NCBI RefSeq assembly: GCF_030177935.1
Contig: NZ_CP089974.1
Location: forward strand, 186,001 to 250,000
Reading direction: 5' to 3'
From: Moraxella haemolytica
Lineage (GTDB): Bacteria > Pseudomonadota > Gammaproteobacteria > Pseudomonadales > Moraxellaceae
Length of the DNA stretch: 64,000 nucleotides
Made by a program: the position numbers and the translations under genes. This document shows positions 1-7,651 of this stretch, in pieces; position 1 is the first letter of the stretch; the number at the start of each line of letters is the position of its first letter. The notes below the pieces were generated by a model that was not told where the DNA came from, did not search any database, and was given only the letters and a program-made list of their open reading frames with translations.

Positions 1-810
1 TGTGCGTACTCTTAGAATAAATCTTTGGCGTTCGGTAACCGATATTGCCCCACGAGCGTCAAGCAGGTTAAAACTGTGGCTTGCCTTTAACACCATCTCA
101 TAGGCAGGCAGTGGTAAGTTGACACCCACCAAGCGGTCAGCTTCTTTTTCATAAAAATCAAATAGTTCAAACAATTTATCCACATCGGCATATTCAAAGT
201 TATAAGTGGACTGCTCTACTTCATTTTGATGAAAAACATCGCCATAAGTAACCTTGCCAAATTCACCGTCTGTCCATACCAAATCATAGACGCTATCTAC
301 GCCTTGAATGTACATGGCAAGGCGTTCAAGTCCATAGGTAATCTCGCCTGTTACAGGAAAGCACTCAATGCCACCCACCTGTTGAAAATAGGTAAACTGG
401 GTAACTTCCATGCCATTTAGCCACACTTCCCAGCCTAGCCCCCATGCTCCTAAAGTTGGTGATTCCCAGTTGTCTTCTACAAAACGCACATCGTGAGTAA
501 GGGTATCAATCCCCAAAGCCTTTAACGAACCTAAATACAGCTCTTGAATATTGGCAGGATTGGGTTTTAGAATGACTTGAAACTGATAGTAATGTTGTAG
601 GCGGTTGGGATTTTCGCCATAACGACCATCGGTGGGGCGGCGAGAAGGCTGAACATAGGCAGCGTTCCATTTTTCGGGAGTTAATGCACGCAAAAAGGTG
701 GCGGTGTGAAAAGTCCCTGCACCCATTTCCATATCATAAGGCTGTAAGATTACACAGCCTTTTTCTGCCCAGTAGTTTTGAAGAGTTAGAATGATTTGTT
801 GGAAAGTCAT
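1..810 (-). CDS. glyQ: Glycyl-tRNA synthetase alpha subunit (3' end beyond window)
   Basis: Catalytic alpha subunit of the tetrameric bacterial glycyl-tRNA synthetase, which charges tRNA-Gly in the cytoplasm. The reverse strand reads openly from an ATG at 808-810 to the left edge, giving 270 codons of a protein usually near 300 residues, so only the C-terminus is missing. The N-terminus [14 protein letters not shown] and the internal stretches [19 protein letters not shown] and [20 protein letters not shown] are typical of GlyQ. glyS would be expected beyond the edge. Two tRNA-Gly genes lie about 4.3 kb away, but I infer no link. Identification is very secure. Confidence 0.97.
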   Translation of the reverse strand, partial: MTFQQIILTLQNYWAEKGCVILQPYDMEMGAGTFHTATFLRALTPEKWNAAYVQPSRRPTDGRYGENPNRLQHYYQFQVILKPNPANIQELYLGSLKALGIDTLTHDVRFVEDNWESPTLGAWGLGWEVWLNGMEVTQFTYFQQVGGIECFPVTGEITYGLERLAMYIQGVDSVYDLVWTDGEFGKVTYGDVFHQNEVEQSTYNFEYADVDKLFELFDFYEKEADRLVGVNLPLPAYEMVLKASHSFNLLDARGAISVTERQRFILRVRT

Positions 811-1079
811 GATAAATAGTACCCAATAATTGGTAAAAAATAATTTGATTAAAAAACTTATTACTGTACACAAAAGCGGTAAAATTAGCAACCGCTTTTT
901 GGTAAATGAGGCTGTTTGGATGATGCTGAAAATCTCTAAAAATTTGATTGATTTTTTTATTGGTAGGTATTATTATTGAACAGACAAATGGATTTTTTAG
1001 GTGCTGCAAATACAACCTTGTTTGCTTAGCAAACTAAAATTTGCTGTTATAAGCTAATGTTTTTATCAAAGGATGAAGT

Positions 1080-1582
1080 ATGAAAAAAACATTAAGTTTA
1101 GTTTCAATCGCTCTATTTGGCATGTTGTTTTATAATACATCTTATGCGGACTCTTCTGTCTTGAGCGATAATTCAAGTACTACCATCTCATCTTTGACAA
1201 TCCCATTTGCATCAGATAACATACCATTGGTATTGGTGGCGTTCAAAATATTGGAGGTTATAACGACCGATTTTTCGGTGAGGGTAATGATGCGTTTGCA
1301 AAGGAAAGATTGAGTGGGGCAGTCGGTTATCAAGAACCCAGCCAAGCTGCTGGTATTGGACAGCTAATAAGGCATTTTGGTATGGGTTATGAAATTGTAG
1401 ATACTACCTATGGAGTTGGCAAGCATTTCGTTGAGCGACAAAAAGAAAGATGGGATGAGCAAAAAGAAGAGAGAAAGATTAGAGACAGTGAGCAACAATA
1501 TAAGGAATGGCGTAGAGAATGTCGGACAGGATGCCAAATTCCGCCTAGGATAGAATATATGGAAAACGGTCTATTTAGATAG
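1080..1582 (+). pseudogene. Exported hypothetical protein, frameshifted
   Basis: Two reading frames together look like one secreted protein. The first opens at ATG 1080 (AGGATGAA upstream) with a signal peptide of about 23 residues ending in SYADSS. It runs through residue 48 (ASDNIP) and then loses sense, stopping at 1313. From about 1220 the second frame is open without needing a start and continues to 1582 as IGIGGVQNIGGYNDRFFGEG, then a charged Glu/Lys/Arg-rich region and a Cys pair near the end. A one-base deletion near 1220-1226 (ACC restored to AACC gives DNITIGIGG) would rejoin them into about 167 residues. No family recognised. It could be a real pseudogene or an assembly error. Confidence 0.6.
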
Positions 1583-1635
1583 CCATGAAACGCAATCAAT
1601 TTAATGTCAAGATAAGCAATGCAGGAGGAATGATT

Positions 1636-1950
1636 GTGAGCAATCTACTACTAAACCCACCCAAGCATCAGTGCCATGAATGTCAAAGCCAATGTGATTA
1701 CCATCTAAGCATTGGTAAATACGCCATTTTTAGCTGTCCAACTTGCGAATCTAAATTTTCAATTTGGCGAAGTTTTGCTTACTTTGCAGGTGTGTCGCTG
1801 TTGGTAAGGCTGATTTTAAGAATGCTGGGGATTACAAGCATTTCTGATACTTTTCTTGTTGCCTTGTTCGCTATTGGTATGGCGGTTTTGGTGGCATTTA
1901 GTGCTTTTGGCAATCATATTTGGACGCTGAAAATTAAAAGACTCGAATAG
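1636..1950 (+). CDS. Small zinc-ribbon membrane protein, unknown function
   Basis: A 104-residue protein of unknown function. Near the N-terminus are two CxxC pairs (CHEC and CPTC, about 23 residues apart) forming a likely zinc ribbon. Two hydrophobic segments follow (about FAYFAGVSLLVRLIL and FLVALFAIGMAVLVAFSAF) and a short basic tail. The start is decided by the AGGAGG at 1623-1628: it sits 7 bases before GTG 1636 but only one base before the in-frame ATG 1630, while the ATG at 1585 has no such site. It follows the frameshifted exported protein directly and may share its transcript. The architecture suggests a membrane-anchored metal-binding or redox role, which is inference only. Confidence 0.6.
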   Translation: MSNLLLNPPKHQCHECQSQCDYHLSIGKYAIFSCPTCESKFSIWRSFAYFAGVSLLVRLILRMLGITSISDTFLVALFAIGMAVLVAFSAFGNHIWTLKIKRLE

Positions 1951-1972
1951 TTTTGGGAATGATATTATCAAT

Positions 1973-2006
1973 AAAAAAGTTGCCTTATGATAGGGCAACT
2001 TTTTTA
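1973..2006. terminator. Bidirectional rho-independent terminator
   Basis: AAAAAAGTTGCC and GGGCAACTTTTTT form a stem around a short loop, with A/T runs on both sides. It lies between the converging zinc-ribbon gene (+) and pspC-like gene (-) and probably serves both. Confidence 0.85.
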
Positions 2007-2018
2007 TTTGATCAAGCA

Positions 2019-2276
2019 TCAATAAGGCTGATGCTCTATGGCGTAGGAGCTGGCAGTCGCTTCGGGCATGACCAGCCACATCAATAGATAGGTAAGTGTC
2101 GCCATTGGCAAAGTAACACCTGCACTAAAAATGATGATTGCCCAAAATAAAAGCCGAATATGGGTAGGCTTCCAACCTAGATACTCTGCCAATCCACCCA
2201 GCACTCCAGCGAGCAGGCGGTTCTTTTTTGAGCGATGCAGACGATGTAAACGATGCGATTTAATCAATTGTGCCAT
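2019..2276 (-). CDS. PspC-domain protein
   Basis: An 85-residue single-domain PspC protein. The family signature KKNRLLAGVLGGLAEYLGW is at about residues 17-35, after a basic His/Arg-rich leader. One or two hydrophobic segments follow (AIIIFSAGV and MATLTYLLMWLVMP). PspC domains in phage-shock proteins sense membrane stress, but short stand-alone versions like this are widespread and mostly uncharacterised. No pspA or pspB neighbour is present, so a phage-shock role is not supported by context. Confidence 0.85.
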   Translation of the reverse strand: MAQLIKSHRLHRLHRSKKNRLLAGVLGGLAEYLGWKPTHIRLLFWAIIIFSAGVTLPMATLTYLLMWLVMPEATASSYAIEHQPY

Positions 2277-2417
2277 AAAAACCTTATTTATTTTGTTAAA
2301 TTAGCGAATTGTCTGTATAATACAATGCGGTTAATCCATACACTTTACAAGCCGATTTGGGGTATATTCGCCTATTGTTACAAAATTCATACCCAACTTC
2401 ACCAATGACATTATATT

Positions 2418-3314
2418 ATGACAGCACATGGACTTCTTATTGGGCGATTTGCCCCATTGACCCAATCTCATCTACAATTCATCAATGACTTAGCAGGCAA
2501 GGTTGATGCCTTACACATCGTTGCTTTAGCTCCCAATCACGCCACCGTTACCGCTCAAGACACCGCCCGCTGGCTACAAGTATCCTATCAGGGTTTGGGT
2601 TTTATTCACATTCACACACTAGCAAGTCTGAATTTGACCAATGCTGATACAGATGCCATTTGTCAAGTGTTAAACCTTGACCGTCCTCAGCTCTTTGATA
2701 ATATCACCCCAACTACGATCCACTTTGAGACGCTTGCCCCTGCTTGTCGTTATTTTTATAGCACCAAAATCGCCATTGTTGGTGGAGAAAGCTCTGGCAA
2801 AACCACGCTGATTGGCAAATTAGCAGGGCATTTTGGGGCAGATGTTGTGCCAGAGATGGGGCGACTTTATGCAGGTACGCATCTTGGTGGAACAGAAGTG
2901 GGTTTGCAATACAGTGATTATACTGCCATCGCAACCAATCATGCCACTGCTATTTATCAGTCCTGCCAAAGTGCTTTGACGCTTATTGATACCGATTTTA
3001 TTACCACGCAGGTTTTTTGTGAGGTTTATGAAAACAAAACCCACCCTGTCGTTAATGCCTTTATTGATGAGTTTTATGATGACAACAACCCTTTTCAAAT
3101 AACCCATACCATTTATTTGGATAATAATGTCAAATGGGTTGCTGATGGCATGAGGCGACTTGGTAATCAACGAAGTGTTTTTGCCCAAAGGTTGTTGGAT
3201 AAATACGCCACTTATGACAGAACTTTATATGTCATTGATAGCGATGATTACCATCAAAGATATTTAAAAACGGCAGAAATCATCAATGATATTTTAAAAA
3301 ACAAAACTTATTAA
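2418..3314 (+). CDS. NadR-like ribosylnicotinamide kinase with shortened adenylyltransferase domain
   Basis: Probably phosphorylates nicotinamide riboside to NMN in NAD salvage. The C-terminal two thirds (about residues 115-298) are the NadR kinase domain, with Walker A GGESSGKT at 122-129. The N-terminal part begins like the NMN adenylyltransferase domain (LIGRFAPLTQSH, residues 7-18). However, it has T-Q-S-H where the nucleotidyltransferase family has HxGH or TxGH, and it spans only about 110 residues. The second ISSTR-type motif of that fold is not visible, and the HTH region of enteric NadR is absent. Adenylyltransferase activity is therefore doubtful. The gene is followed 9 bases later by a PnuC transporter, which supports riboside salvage. 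Confidence 0.85.
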   Translation: MTAHGLLIGRFAPLTQSHLQFINDLAGKVDALHIVALAPNHATVTAQDTARWLQVSYQGLGFIHIHTLASLNLTNADTDAICQVLNLDRPQLFDNITPTTIHFETLAPACRYFYSTKIAIVGGESSGKTTLIGKLAGHFGADVVPEMGRLYAGTHLGGTEVGLQYSDYTAIATNHATAIYQSCQSALTLIDTDFITTQVFCEVYENKTHPVVNAFIDEFYDDNNPFQITHTIYLDNNVKWVADGMRRLGNQRSVFAQRLLDKYATYDRTLYVIDSDDYHQRYLKTAEIINDILKNKTY

Positions 3315-3323
3315 GGGTAATAG

Positions 3324-4055
3324 ATGCGTATTCAATTTTTAGATAATTTATTGGACAAATGGGCGACAGCTTGGATAGTTGGTTGGTTCGTCTGTGGTGT
3401 GTGTGCATTGTTCGCAGGCTTTTGGCTAACGACAGAGCGAACTACTTTGGATTGGTTTTATCTTGGCGTATCTGTTGTTGGACTAATTTGCGTGTTGGGT
3501 TTATCATTTCGCAAAAATTTCGTGGGCAATGGCTTTGGTATGCTTGCCACAGCAGGAGAGGTTGTGGTGCAGGGTACAGCAGGGGCGGTTGGTCTGATGC
3601 TTGCTCCTATTTTTAACTTTTTTACGCACACTTACGGTATGATTAACTGGTGTGCATACACCAATGATGATGGTGAGATGTTGCCAAAGTCTTCTAATAA
3701 ATACATTTGGAGTATCACGGCGGTATTTATCGCTGCAGGCTTGATGTTATTTCCGATTATCAATGAGTGGCTTGTTGCCCAAGGCTATGGCATCGTTGAA
3801 GATGATGGCAGTAGGTTTTTGGGTGTGATCAGTTTCTTTTGGATAAATGTGGCTGCTTTTGTGTTGTCCATCACAGCACAAGTGGCGATGATTTTGCGAT
3901 ATTCATTTAACTGGTGGCTGTGGATTTTGGTGAATTTTGTGTGGCTGATTGTCAATATCATGTCGGGTAATATTATTTTTGCCATTCAGACAGTGATTTA
4001 TCAGATTAACGCCATTGTTGGTCTATACGGCTGGCAGCGTAGTGAGTACGACTAA
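3324..4055 (+). CDS. pnuC: PnuC-family nicotinamide riboside transporter
   Basis: A 243-residue inner-membrane protein with about seven hydrophobic segments. The C-terminal pattern FNWWLWILVNFVW followed by FAIQTVIYQINAIVGLYGW (Trp- and Asn-rich) is the PnuC signature. PnuC carriers bring in nicotinamide riboside by facilitated diffusion, trapped by phosphorylation. The upstream NadR-like kinase gene ends 9 bases before this start, so the two form a two-gene salvage operon. A terminator follows at 4084. Confidence 0.9.
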   Translation: MRIQFLDNLLDKWATAWIVGWFVCGVCALFAGFWLTTERTTLDWFYLGVSVVGLICVLGLSFRKNFVGNGFGMLATAGEVVVQGTAGAVGLMLAPIFNFFTHTYGMINWCAYTNDDGEMLPKSSNKYIWSITAVFIAAGLMLFPIINEWLVAQGYGIVEDDGSRFLGVISFFWINVAAFVLSITAQVAMILRYSFNWWLWILVNFVWLIVNIMSGNIIFAIQTVIYQINAIVGLYGWQRSEYD

Positions 4056-4083
4056 GTTATTGTGATGGGCAACTAAAATAAAG

Positions 4084-4110
4084 AACCCATCAAATAGCAG
4101 ATGGGTTTTT
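4084..4110 (+). terminator. Terminator of the nadR-like/pnuC operon
   Basis: AACCCATC and GATGGGTT pair around an 8-base loop and are followed by a T run, 29 bases after the pnuC stop. It lies between converging pnuC and pgsA. Confidence 0.85.
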
Positions 4111-4137
4111 GATATTTTTGGGCTTGAGTTGGTAGTA

Positions 4138-4785
4138 TCAGGGCTGTTTGAGATAGGGCCATGTCGCCTTTAAATAGATCATCATTGACCATAAGGTTAG
4201 CACGACTGCAATCACCATAAGTACATAACCAATGAGTTCTAGGCTTTGCCAATTTAGGAGTAGTACTGAGATGGCTATCATTTGGAATGTGGTTTTTAGT
4301 TTACCTACATAAGACACAGCGACACTTGTTCTTGCTCCAAGCTCTGCCATCCATTCACGCAGTGCAGATACTGCAATCTCACGAGAGATGATGACAATCG
4401 CACAAGTTGCCATAACGATGTTGGCGTGCCATTGCACCAAGATAACAAGGGCGGCTGCCACCATGAGTTTGTCTGCCACGGGGTCCAAAAACCGACCAAA
4501 TGCTGAGGTAATATTCATCTTGCGTGCCAAATAGCCATCAAGCCAATCGGTAATCGCTGCCAAAATAAAAACGAAGGTCAATAAAAAATGACGAAGCATG
4601 CTGTCGCTATATTCTAGCATACCAAGCCGTGCGATGGCGTTATTGGTGATGGCAGGTACACCGATACCCAGTGCAGGTGGCCAATAAGCAATGGCAATGA
4701 ATAGCGGAATCATGACAATGCGGGCGATGGTGAGATTGTTTGGCAGGTTAAAAATAGTGTCTTTAGACTGGCGATGGTCGGTCAT
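4138..4785 (-). CDS. pgsA: CDP-diacylglycerol-glycerol-3-phosphate 3-phosphatidyltransferase
   Basis: Makes phosphatidylglycerol phosphate from CDP-diacylglycerol and glycerol-3-phosphate at the inner membrane. The CDP-alcohol phosphatidyltransferase motif D-x2-DG-x2-AR-x8-G-x3-D-x3-D is complete: DWLDGYLAR from residue 80, then GRFLDPVAD. Several hydrophobic segments fit the integral-membrane fold. At 215 residues it is slightly longer than the usual 180-200, because of an insert at about residues 38-65. No operon partner is seen on this strand. Confidence 0.95.
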   Translation of the reverse strand: MTDHRQSKDTIFNLPNNLTIARIVMIPLFIAIAYWPPALGIGVPAITNNAIARLGMLEYSDSMLRHFLLTFVFILAAITDWLDGYLARKMNITSAFGRFLDPVADKLMVAAALVILVQWHANIVMATCAIVIISREIAVSALREWMAELGARTSVAVSYVGKLKTTFQMIAISVLLLNWQSLELIGYVLMVIAVVLTLWSMMIYLKATWPYLKQP

Positions 4786-5092
4786 GGACTTCTCTTTACT
4801 AGACTGGCTATGCGGTTGTTTTTGGTGGCTTATGATACCTTAATTTCTGCCATTTTTGGCGAATTATTTGTATATTTTGGTGAAATTGGTATTTTTTTGG
4901 ACTGCCATCAGTAAGATGGGGTCGTCTTATTGATGGTATTTTTCAACTGCTAGATAAACAATTAAGCAATCGCCATAATATTTTTGAAAAATTTAAATAT
5001 TTTTAAAAAAATATATTGACAACAAAATAAAAATCTATATAATACGCACCCATACAATGATTGTTAGATTTAATAGTTTGTTAAACTAAATT
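4786..5092. other. AT-rich intergenic region before the tRNA genes
   Basis: No gene is seen in this 307-base stretch. Its right part is very AT-rich and holds the tRNA promoter listed separately. Its left part must contain the pgsA promoter, which I could not place. Confidence 0.5.
5016..5043 (+). promoter_or_regulatory. Consensus sigma-70 promoter of the tRNA-Gly pair
   Basis: TTGACA at 5016-5021 and TATAAT at 5038-5043 are perfect -35 and -10 hexamers with a 16-base spacer, about 50 bases upstream of the first tRNA gene, in an A/T-rich setting typical of strong stable-RNA promoters. Confidence 0.85.
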
Positions 5093-5168
5093 GCGGGAAT
5101 AGCTCAGTTGGTAGAGCACAACCTTGCCAAGGTTGGGGTCGCGAGTTCGAATCTCGTTTCCCGCTCCA
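5093..5168 (+). tRNA. tRNA-Gly (GCC), copy 1
   Basis: A 76-base gene with encoded CCA. The acceptor GCGGGAA pairs with TTCCCGC. The D-loop is AGCTCAGTTGGTAGAGC, the anticodon loop is CTTGCCAAG (anticodon GCC) and the T-arm is GCGAGTTCGAATCTCGT. It is identical to the second copy 20 bases downstream. Confidence 0.97.
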
Positions 5169-5188
5169 AATTGCAACACTTAACTCAT

Positions 5189-5264
5189 GCGGGAATAGCT
5201 CAGTTGGTAGAGCACAACCTTGCCAAGGTTGGGGTCGCGAGTTCGAATCTCGTTTCCCGCTCCA
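5189..5264 (+). tRNA. tRNA-Gly (GCC), copy 2; island integration target
   Basis: Identical in sequence to copy 1, also with encoded CCA. Its 3' half is the left member of a long direct repeat whose other copy lies at 38382, so this gene is the attachment site of the island. The tRNA stays intact because the repeat restores its 3' end. A terminator hairpin follows at once. Confidence 0.97.
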
Positions 5265-5303
5265 AATTCTAAAAAGCCTAAATCGAAAGATTTAGGCTTT
5301 TTT
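5220..5303 (+). repeat. attL: tRNA-Gly 3' end plus terminator (left direct repeat)
   Basis: 5220-5267 is identical over 48 bases to 38382-38429, from the anticodon TTGCC through the CCA end. Similarity continues through the terminator to 5303 with only three differences (5268, 5269 and 5285). The tRNA lies outside the recombinase gene, as expected for a tRNA-integrated element. The crossover must fall within the identical 48 bases. Confidence 0.9.
5271..5303 (+). terminator. Terminator of the tRNA-Gly pair
   Basis: AAAAAGCCTAAATC and GATTTAGGCTTTTTT form a strong stem with a T tract directly after the second tRNA. A near-identical copy lies at 38433-38465 beside the right attachment repeat. 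Confidence 0.9.
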
Positions 5304-5478
5304 ATTGTTTAAATTCAATGGGTTATAATAAAAATTTATTTATAAAAAATTACTCAGGGAAAGAGAGGCGATTCGTGCTTAGAGCTTTGCGTGACCAAAA
5401 CGTGACCATCGTGAAAATTTCATATTTTTTAAAAAGCCTGAATTGACACCAACCCTCATTTTTCATTTCGCCTATTTT

Positions 5479-5694
5479 TTATTCATTTTCATCATCTTTT
5501 TCATAGATAATGATGTCTCCCGGTGTGCAGTCTAACAACTTGCAAAGCTCATTCAGAGATTCAAAATCTATACGAGTCACTTCGTTGTTGTACATTCTAT
5601 ACAATGTAGATCGTCCTAATTTTGACATTCGATCTGCATCGGCTACTCGTATGCCTTTTTGGGCAAATAAAACTGGTAAATTAAGCTTAATCAT
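5479..5694 (-). CDS. Xre-type HTH regulator of the integration module
   Basis: A 71-residue Cro/C1-type DNA-binding protein. It has the compact helix-turn-helix layout (VADADRMSKLGRSTLYRMYNN at about residues 17-37) and the C-terminal LDCTPGDIIIYE found in many small Xre proteins. The ATG at 5694 is preferred because residues encoded upstream of it (a longer frame reaches 5892) do not resemble the family. It is transcribed away from the excisionase/integrase genes across a 123-base AT-rich gap containing an inverted repeat, the arrangement of a lysogeny-type repressor controlling integration genes. That role is inferred. Confidence 0.8.
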   Translation of the reverse strand: MIKLNLPVLFAQKGIRVADADRMSKLGRSTLYRMYNNEVTRIDFESLNELCKLLDCTPGDIIIYEKDDENE

Positions 5695-5761
5695 CAAAAA
5701 AAATCCCATAAATGATAAAAAAATACTTTTAAATGATAATTTTATAAGATAAAATATGATC

Positions 5762-5788
5762 ATTAGTGATAATAAAGATATTACTAAT
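5762..5788. promoter_or_regulatory. Inverted repeat between xre and the excisionase gene
   Basis: ATTAGT and ACTAAT form inverted arms separated by 15 bases, in the divergent intergenic region 30 bases upstream of the excisionase-like start. Several AATGATAA-like repeats lie nearby. It is a candidate operator for the Xre protein. Confidence 0.4.
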
Positions 5789-5817
5789 GAAAACTTTATC
5801 TTAAATGGAGAGTCATT

Positions 5818-6033
5818 ATGACACAAACCTACCTCACAACTCAAGAGCTTTCCCATCGCATCAAGTATGATGAGAGAACCATTCGCAACCAATTAAAAGA
5901 CAGTGTTTTGCTTGAAGGTGTGCATTACATATGTCCCTTTGGTGGTCGTAAAATCCTGTACATCTGGGAGCGAATCGAAAAAGACATGGCGGAGTATTTT
6001 AATCAATCTTCACTTTGTATGGCATTACAGTAA
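5818..6033 (+). CDS. Small excisionase-like DNA-binding protein
   Basis: A 71-residue protein with an N-terminal helix-turn-helix-like stretch (LTTQELSHRIKYDERTIRNQ, residues 5-24) and a short wing (YICPFGGRKILYIWERI). GGAGAG lies 6 bases upstream of the ATG. It ends 11 bases before the integrase start, and such small wHTH proteins beside tyrosine recombinases often direct excision or control int expression. The assignment rests on size, fold and position; sequence alone does not separate excisionase from regulator. Confidence 0.65.
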   Translation: MTQTYLTTQELSHRIKYDERTIRNQLKDSVLLEGVHYICPFGGRKILYIWERIEKDMAEYFNQSSLCMALQ

Positions 6034-6044
6034 TAGGAGGCATT

Positions 6045-7305
6045 ATGGCCAGTATAAGAGAACGCTACGGGTTTCTTGTTGTGGACTTTCGTTACATGAA
6101 CACCCGCTGCCGAGAAAAAACCAATCTAACCGACACACCTGCCAATCGAAAGAAGCTTGCAAAGATTCTAGAGAGAATGGAGGCTGAAATATTACTTGGT
6201 AGTTTTTGCTATGAGCGGTATTTCCCAAAAAGCGACAAGGTTGACTATTTTGAAGATCTGGGTGAAAGACGACAAAACTTACAAAGTGGCGTACCACTCT
6301 TTGGAGAGTTTGTTTGGCAATGGTTTAATGAAAGGTGTATTGAATGGCGGGCAACTTATCAAGAAAAGCTTAGAATCATCATCAATAAGTATTTAATACC
6401 TGTCTTTGATAAGCGTGCCATATCAAGAATAGATAGAGCGGATGTGTTGGCGTTTCGTGCTTCTCTCGCCAAAGTGACCCACAAAACGACCAAACACACC
6501 CTGTCAGCTACCAGAATTAACTCAATCATGGCAACTTTGTACATGATACTAAAAGAAGCGTCAAAACGCTACAACTTTAATGATCCTACCGTTGACATCA
6601 GACAGCTTAAGGTTGAAAAAAGTGACATCACGCCACTAAGTATTGATGAAGTATGGCGTTTTATTGGTGCTATCAGAGCTGACTTTAAAAACTACTACAT
6701 CGTCCGATTCTTTACAGGAATGCGAACCAGTGAAATTGATGGATTGACATGGGAGCATGTAGACTTTGAGAAGCGTCAAATCAAAAGCAGACAGGCGCTG
6801 GTCAATGGTGTGATGGGCCCTCCTAAGACCACCGAATCCTCTCGTGAGATTGACATGGCTCCATTTGTGTATGAGGCACTCTTGGCACAAAAGAAAGTGA
6901 CCTTTGATAAGTCTGAATTTGTGTTTTGCACCCGTGATGGTGAACCACTCAGCTATCGCAATGTAAATCGCAGGGTCTGGCATCCTACTTTAAGGTTTTT
7001 TAAGACTACAAGCAAGAAGCACCTATCAGACACGTCATACAGCAGCCACGCTATGGCTTGCAGCAGGAGAGGCACCAGAGTGGATAGCTAAGCAGATGGG
7101 TCATGTTAACACCATGATGCTCTTTAAAGTCTACAGTCGCTACATACCTAATGCCACAAGACAAGATGGCAGCGCCTTTCATGCGCTGTTGATGCAAAGC
7201 AAACATGGTAAAGATGCGTTTTATTTGGCAAATTTACCCAAGCCAGATACCAACGATTTAACATGGGATAATCACGAATTTGTGCTAATTCCTCCAAATT
7301 TCTAG
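6045..7305 (+). pseudogene. int: Tyrosine-family integrase of the island, frameshifted
   Basis: Site-specific recombinase expected to integrate the island at tRNA-Gly. The start is ATG 6045, 5 bases after TAGGAGG. It has an N-terminal Arm-binding-type region, a SAM-like core-binding region (about residues 90-180) and a catalytic domain with the first Arg in FTGMRTSEIDGL. The frame runs off at 7091. Removing one T from the TTTTTT run at 6995-7000 joins it to the downstream frame, which carries YQTRHTAATLW (box II, Tyr where many have His), KQMGHVNTMM and the nucleophile in VYSRYI. As read, all box II residues and the active Tyr are lost. Its last 158 bases overlap the opposing helicase remnant. 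Confidence 0.85.
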
Positions 7306-7651
7306 CTTGATTTTTATCGCGTTTGATCTGTTTGATTTTCTCATCAATATCGGCAATCTCTTGTTCGCTTGCCTTTATTTTATCTTCCGCCCATTTATCC
7401 AGCCTTTGGCTTTCTTGACTTAATAACACACGCTGGCTTTCGCTGTGGCGTGCGGTGAGTGCAGAGATGGCTTGTTTGGCATTGTCAGCCAAATGGCTGG
7501 GCATTGTAGAAATGCTTTCGCCCATTGTTGCTGAAACACTCAATAATTTGCGACAAAAATCATCATCAAGCCATTCATTATGAGTATTTTGAGCGGTAAA
7601 AACAATTTCTTCATGTGTTTGTTTTTCGCCATAAAACTCCACTTTATCCAC
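7148..7651 (-). pseudogene. C-terminal remnant of the SNF2 helicase
   Basis: This frame continues directly from the helicase gene after a single in-frame TGA (7652-7654), so it is the original C-terminus cut off by a nonsense codon. It encodes VDKVEFYGEKQTHEEIVF, then a Glu/Lys/Gln-rich coiled-coil-like stretch (about residues 70-115). From about 7290 to 7148 it runs antisense to the integrase 3' end and no longer looks like helicase. I infer that the true helicase end was lost at the junction with the integrase. Confidence 0.7.

Noticed and set aside
734-1015. Open frame on the reverse strand upstream of glyQ
   Set aside because: It overlaps the glyQ start in another frame, is low-complexity and has no ribosome-binding site.
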